Assembly: GCA_051009975.1 (NCBI GenBank)
Contig: JBPCWA010000320.1
Location: 1-8,799 of the forward strand
Direction of reading: 5' to 3'
Source of the DNA: Tectiglobus sp051009975
GTDB taxonomy: Bacteria; Pseudomonadota; Alphaproteobacteria; Rhizobiales; Hyphomicrobiaceae
DNA: 8,799 bases
Position 1 is the stretch's first letter. Each line of letters opens with the position of its first letter. Shown piece by piece: positions 6,071-8,799 of the stretch. The position numbers were made by a program, and so were the translations under genes. The notes below the pieces were generated by a model. That model saw only the letters and a list, made by a program, of their open reading frames with translations. It made no database searches and had not been told where the DNA came from.

Positions 6071-7211
6071 ACGCCCCCCTTTGAGCGAGGTTCGCGACAC
6101 ACTGCAGATCCAGTGGTATCGTTCACGCTTGGATCCCGCCAAATTTCGGGAATTTTCCAGACGCAGCGATCTGAAAGGAGCAATGCAGGCGGGCGGCCAC
6201 TTGGCCCTTTTCCTCATGACCGGCGCCTTGGTTTGCTATTTCTGGTTGAAAGCAATCTGGCCTGCTTTTCTGGTGGCGCTTTTTGTACATGGGACCGTCG
6301 GATCATTCTTTAGAGGTACAGCGACGCACGAATTGGGCCACGGAACGGTGTTTCGCACCGATTGGCTCAACAAAATATTTCTGTACCTTTTTAGCCTGAT
6401 CAGCTGGTGGAACCCTTTTGACTACGCTTGCAGCCACACCTATCACCATCGCTACACGTTACATCCGGACGGTGATCGCGAGGTGCTGTTACCGCTCCAT
6501 CCCAAAGTTGGGAAAACTTTCCTGCTTCAGATGTTCACCATAAACTTGCTCACCCAACCCGGACGCACGTTTGGAAAAGGCGGTTTTATTTCAACAGTCT
6601 GGATTACGATGCTAGATGCCTTGGGGAAGACCGGCTCCGAAAAGGTTCCGTTCAATGAATGGCTCCAAGCGCTCCGTGCTGACCAACCGGCCGAGCATCG
6701 TAAATCGATGTGGTGGTCCCGTTTGCTCCTCATCTTTCACGGTTCCATCATCGTGATTGCCGCGATCACCAACCTCTGGGTCCTACCGCTCGTGTTGACC
6801 CTTCCCAGCTACATCGCCAATTGGCTGAGTTACTTCGTTTCCCTGCCGCAGCACTGCGGACTACGTGAGAATACAACGGATTTTCGCAAGAGTGTGCGCT
6901 CTATGAAACTCAATCCGCTCTTGGAATTTCTCTATTGGCATATGAACTGGCATGTTGAGCATCATATGTTTGCCGGTGTTCCTTGCTACAACTTGCGCAA
7001 GCTGCACCTCGAAGTGCAAGATGACATGCCAGAGCCCAGGACCTTGACTGCGGCCTGGCGAGAGATGCTAGACACATGGCAACGACAACAATCCGAGCCT
7101 GGCTATCAATTTGACACCCCCCTGCCTCCGACGGCGCGAACTGGACGCAGAGCCCACCGTCAACAAGCAGAAAATTCTATTGGAAATCTGGCACCGAAGG
7201 GTCTTGCCTAA
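6045..7211 (+). CDS. Membrane fatty acid desaturase family protein
   Basis: This is a membrane di-iron enzyme predicted to introduce a double bond (or hydroxyl) into an acyl chain, using oxygen and an electron donor. The 388 residues contain the three histidine boxes in the usual order: HELGH (95-99), HTYHH (131-135) and HVEHH (303-307), plus a further QH at 269-270. Hydrophobic segments at about 50-88, 110-121 and 225-266 fit the four-helix topology with both box groups on the cytoplasmic side. The C-terminal tail after residue 350 is polar and likely disordered. Two in-frame starts, 6045 and 6057, are close together; neither has a good Shine-Dalgarno, so the longer is given. The substrate is unknown. 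In a nodulation region, an unsaturated acyl group for a Nod factor or membrane lipid is conceivable, but this is speculation. A carotenoid-type hydroxylase is a less likely alternative. Confidence 0.9.
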   Translation: MTQAMSDTERPPLSEVRDTLQIQWYRSRLDPAKFREFSRRSDLKGAMQAGGHLALFLMTGALVCYFWLKAIWPAFLVALFVHGTVGSFFRGTATHELGHGTVFRTDWLNKIFLYLFSLISWWNPFDYACSHTYHHRYTLHPDGDREVLLPLHPKVGKTFLLQMFTINLLTQPGRTFGKGGFISTVWITMLDALGKTGSEKVPFNEWLQALRADQPAEHRKSMWWSRLLLIFHGSIIVIAAITNLWVLPLVLTLPSYIANWLSYFVSLPQHCGLRENTTDFRKSVRSMKLNPLLEFLYWHMNWHVEHHMFAGVPCYNLRKLHLEVQDDMPEPRTLTAAWREMLDTWQRQQSEPGYQFDTPLPPTARTGRRAHRQQAENSIGNLAPKGLA

Positions 7212-7541
7212 TCCAGTCACGGCTTAGTTCAAGAGACCATCCAGAAAGCCTGTCTCTACACGCTCGCTACATCGCTCGCGGTGGCTATCACTTACGGACA
7301 ATCGTCATCGTAAACCTCGAAGTAGACGGCCAAATGACCCGTCGGCATTCCGCCTGGCTACTGCAGATGGACGACGCAGTGACTGCTACGGCCTCGAGGA
7401 TCCGATCAATTTGTGATGAGAACGGCAAGCCCTATATAGAACACGAATTACTAAAATGGTGTTGGTAGTTCACAAATGATTTGTACGAAAGAAACCAACA
7501 GAGGATTGCAAACTAAGCTGCGACGCTACTGATAAACGAAA
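7212..7541. other. Intergenic gap after the desaturase gene
   Basis: About 330 bases lie between the desaturase stop and the terminator of the convergent autotransporter gene. They hold an open plus-strand frame described separately (ATG 7334 to TAG 7468). No terminator for the desaturase, RNA gene or mobile-element end was recognised. Confidence 0.5.
7334..7468 (+). CDS. Possible small ORF or C-terminal remnant, unknown
   Basis: ATG at 7334 begins a 44-residue frame (MTRRHSAWLLQMDDAV to LLKWCW). The same frame stays open upstream through to the end of the desaturase gene, roughly 85 codons in all, including HARYIARGGYHLRTIVIVN. The residue mix looks protein-like (ENGKPYIEHELL), but no family is recognised and no ribosome binding site stands out. 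It may be a 3' gene fragment or chance. Confidence 0.22.
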   Translation: MTRRHSAWLLQMDDAVTATASRIRSICDENGKPYIEHELLKWCW

Positions 7542-7576
7542 CCGCCAACCAGGTAAGGCTATTACCTGGTTGGCGG
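7542..7576 (-). terminator. Strong intrinsic terminator of the autotransporter gene
   Basis: A perfect 15-bp stem, CCGCCAACCAGGTAA (7542-7556) with TTACCTGGTTGGCGG (7562-7576), surrounds a 5-base loop. On the minus strand the stem is followed by TTTCGTTTATC and begins 7 bases after the autotransporter stop, as expected for rho-independent termination. On the plus strand ATTGTTCTT follows, so it may also stop transcription coming from the desaturase side. Confidence 0.9.
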
Positions 7577-7583
7577 ATTGTTC

Positions 7584-8799
7584 TTAGAACTTAATACCAA
7601 GCTTTGCGTTAGCCTCATAGCCATCAAGATTGTCGTCTCCAAAGAAGGCCTGCCCCCCTGCCTTGAAGCTGAAACCTTTCCATGGATCGAACGTCACATC
7701 GCCACCGGCATAAAAGCCCGTCGGCTCGTCAGCGGCCGAGGAGATCGACCGTGACATACCGAGCAGTTTGACGTCGACCGTGTTATCTCCGGTCGTTTGA
7801 CGCGCGAGGTAACCGCCGCGTCCGGTTAAAGCCGCACCACGGCCAAGAGAGACGCTGGCTGCGAGTTCAGCAAAACCCTCCCAAACGCCGATCGAACGGT
7901 CGTCAACTTGGGCATTGCTGTAGGACCATCCGCCTTCTTCACGGTACCCATCAATGCTCTCCCAGGCAAATCTGCCGCCAATATTTGGCATCAATGAAAG
8001 ACCGCGCATTAGCCCAATATTTCCGCCGATTGAGCCTCCGATGCTACCCCACAAGCTATCAAAGTCCGACCGACGCCAAGCTTCGCCAGTGTAATTTCCT
8101 CGCCAATCTTGGGCATAATTATCATTGACGAAGCGCGATCCATCGTAGTTCACGAAACCACCGAGGAGGGACAATGATGCAAACATCCGACCATGATCAA
8201 AGCGTCCATAGACACCCCCGAATGCGCCTTCAGCGTCGAGATCACTTGTAGGCGCCCATCGGCTAGAGTCCGCGTTTACGCGTTCGTTGTTGTAACCGAC
8301 CAAACCGCCGACTGTAATGCTATCCCTCAACATCCAGTCAACGCCGATAACGCCGGCACGAACGCGGTTTTCAAAGTCGAACGTGGTGTTGGAACCATCA
8401 TAGTCCATGCGTCGCTGCGCATAGGCACCCCAGACACGACGTGTCCGTCCAACGGCGCAGCCGTCGTCGCCGTGACGATCGATCGAGCGATGCTCTGCAG
8501 CGTCATCTTTGATGCTGTCAGTGCAGATTGTCTTCTGCCGTACCATACGATCGCGAACGGTTGCGTCGATGGCGCCTGAGCGATCGGCTAGCATAGCGGC
8601 GCTTGTCGACAAGCCTGTTGGATCGTACGTTGCAACGATCGTTTTGTCGTAGGAACGCTTAACAAATGCAGGCACTTTTTTGTCGTAGACATTTAGATCG
8701 ATGGAGCTATCCCGCGGCAGGTGCCAAAGAATCGAGTGTGACTTTCCGGTCGTGATCGATATTTTGGTTTCGGCGTATTCGGAACCGTCGATGTAGATC
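7584..8799 (-). CDS. Autotransporter beta-barrel domain protein, 5' part outside window
   Basis: This is a type V secretion protein whose C-terminal barrel sits in the outer membrane. The frame is open from the right window edge to the stop at 7584, giving 404 visible residues; the GTG at 8675 is internal, not the start. The last 290 or so residues show the barrel pattern of alternating Gly/aromatic strands: RRVWGAYAQRRMDYDG, GVIGVDWMLRDSITVGGLVGYN, FASLSLLGGFVNYDG, IGGRFAWESIDGY and TGFYAGGDVTFDPWKGFSFKAG. It ends NAKLGIKF with the terminal Phe used for BAM recognition. Before the barrel, LSTSAAMLADRSGAI and a polar linker replace the usual helical plug. The linker has two cysteines (about visible residues 92 and 114), uncommon in autotransporters. 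The passenger, signal peptide and promoter lie beyond 8799, so cargo and function (adhesin, enzyme or other) are unknown. Transcription ends at the hairpin 7542-7576. Confidence 0.9.
   Translation of the reverse strand, partial: IYIDGSEYAETKISITTGKSHSILWHLPRDSSIDLNVYDKKVPAFVKRSYDKTIVATYDPTGLSTSAAMLADRSGAIDATVRDRMVRQKTICTDSIKDDAAEHRSIDRHGDDGCAVGRTRRVWGAYAQRRMDYDGSNTTFDFENRVRAGVIGVDWMLRDSITVGGLVGYNNERVNADSSRWAPTSDLDAEGAFGGVYGRFDHGRMFASLSLLGGFVNYDGSRFVNDNYAQDWRGNYTGEAWRRSDFDSLWGSIGGSIGGNIGLMRGLSLMPNIGGRFAWESIDGYREEGGWSYSNAQVDDRSIGVWEGFAELAASVSLGRGAALTGRGGYLARQTTGDNTVDVKLLGMSRSISSAADEPTGFYAGGDVTFDPWKGFSFKAGGQAFFGDDNLDGYEANAKLGIKF

Noticed and set aside
8193..8579. 128-codon plus-strand frame opposite the autotransporter
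   Set aside because: Antisense shadow of a conserved beta-barrel; no start signals or recognisable domain.
1..8799. CRISPR array, tRNA, rRNA or IS element
   Set aside because: No regularly spaced repeats, cloverleaf, rRNA sequence, transposase or paired terminal repeats were seen on reading both strands.

Overview
The window looks like accessory DNA from a nodulating alphaproteobacterium (rhizobium), probably a symbiotic plasmid or island. The reasons are a NodP/NodQ-type ATP sulfurylase pair with no adjoining cysH, moderate GC, wide intergenic spaces and several gene remnants. This is inferred from family resemblance and context; no sequence search was possible.

Layout. Positions 1-2009 (minus strand) hold nodP followed after 2 bases by nodQ, which runs off the left edge. 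Together they would make APS/PAPS, the donor for sulfating Nod factors or other glycans. The nodP copy is broken: a 7-base unit (GGCGCGC on the coding strand) is duplicated in tandem at 1600-1619. It shifts the frame just after the GGARR motif, while both halves remain highly conserved. Positions 2010-2926 carry no intact gene. They hold a degraded minus-strand fragment that resembles the TIGR03032/DUF4915 family and an unrecognised plus-strand C-terminal fragment. A lone 2-dehydropantoate 2-reductase-family gene follows on the minus strand (2927-3850) with an excellent ribosome binding site. Positions 3851-4693 hold only hairpins and a short tandem repeat.

The right half has two intact plus-strand membrane-protein genes: an AI-2E/PerM-family transporter (4694-5776) and a fatty acid desaturase with all three histidine boxes (6045-7211). 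Next comes a 330-base gap with a possible small ORF. A perfect 15-bp terminator hairpin (7542-7576) then closes a convergent minus-strand gene, the beta-barrel end of an autotransporter that extends past the right edge.

How they fit together: nodP/nodQ act jointly (sulfate activation). The desaturase and transporter are co-directional but 268 bases apart, so they are not clearly one operon. The reductase and autotransporter stand alone. No obvious new multi-gene system is visible. The most notable points are the slippage-type nodP frameshift, the gene debris next to it, and a partial nod-box-like core upstream of the desaturase.
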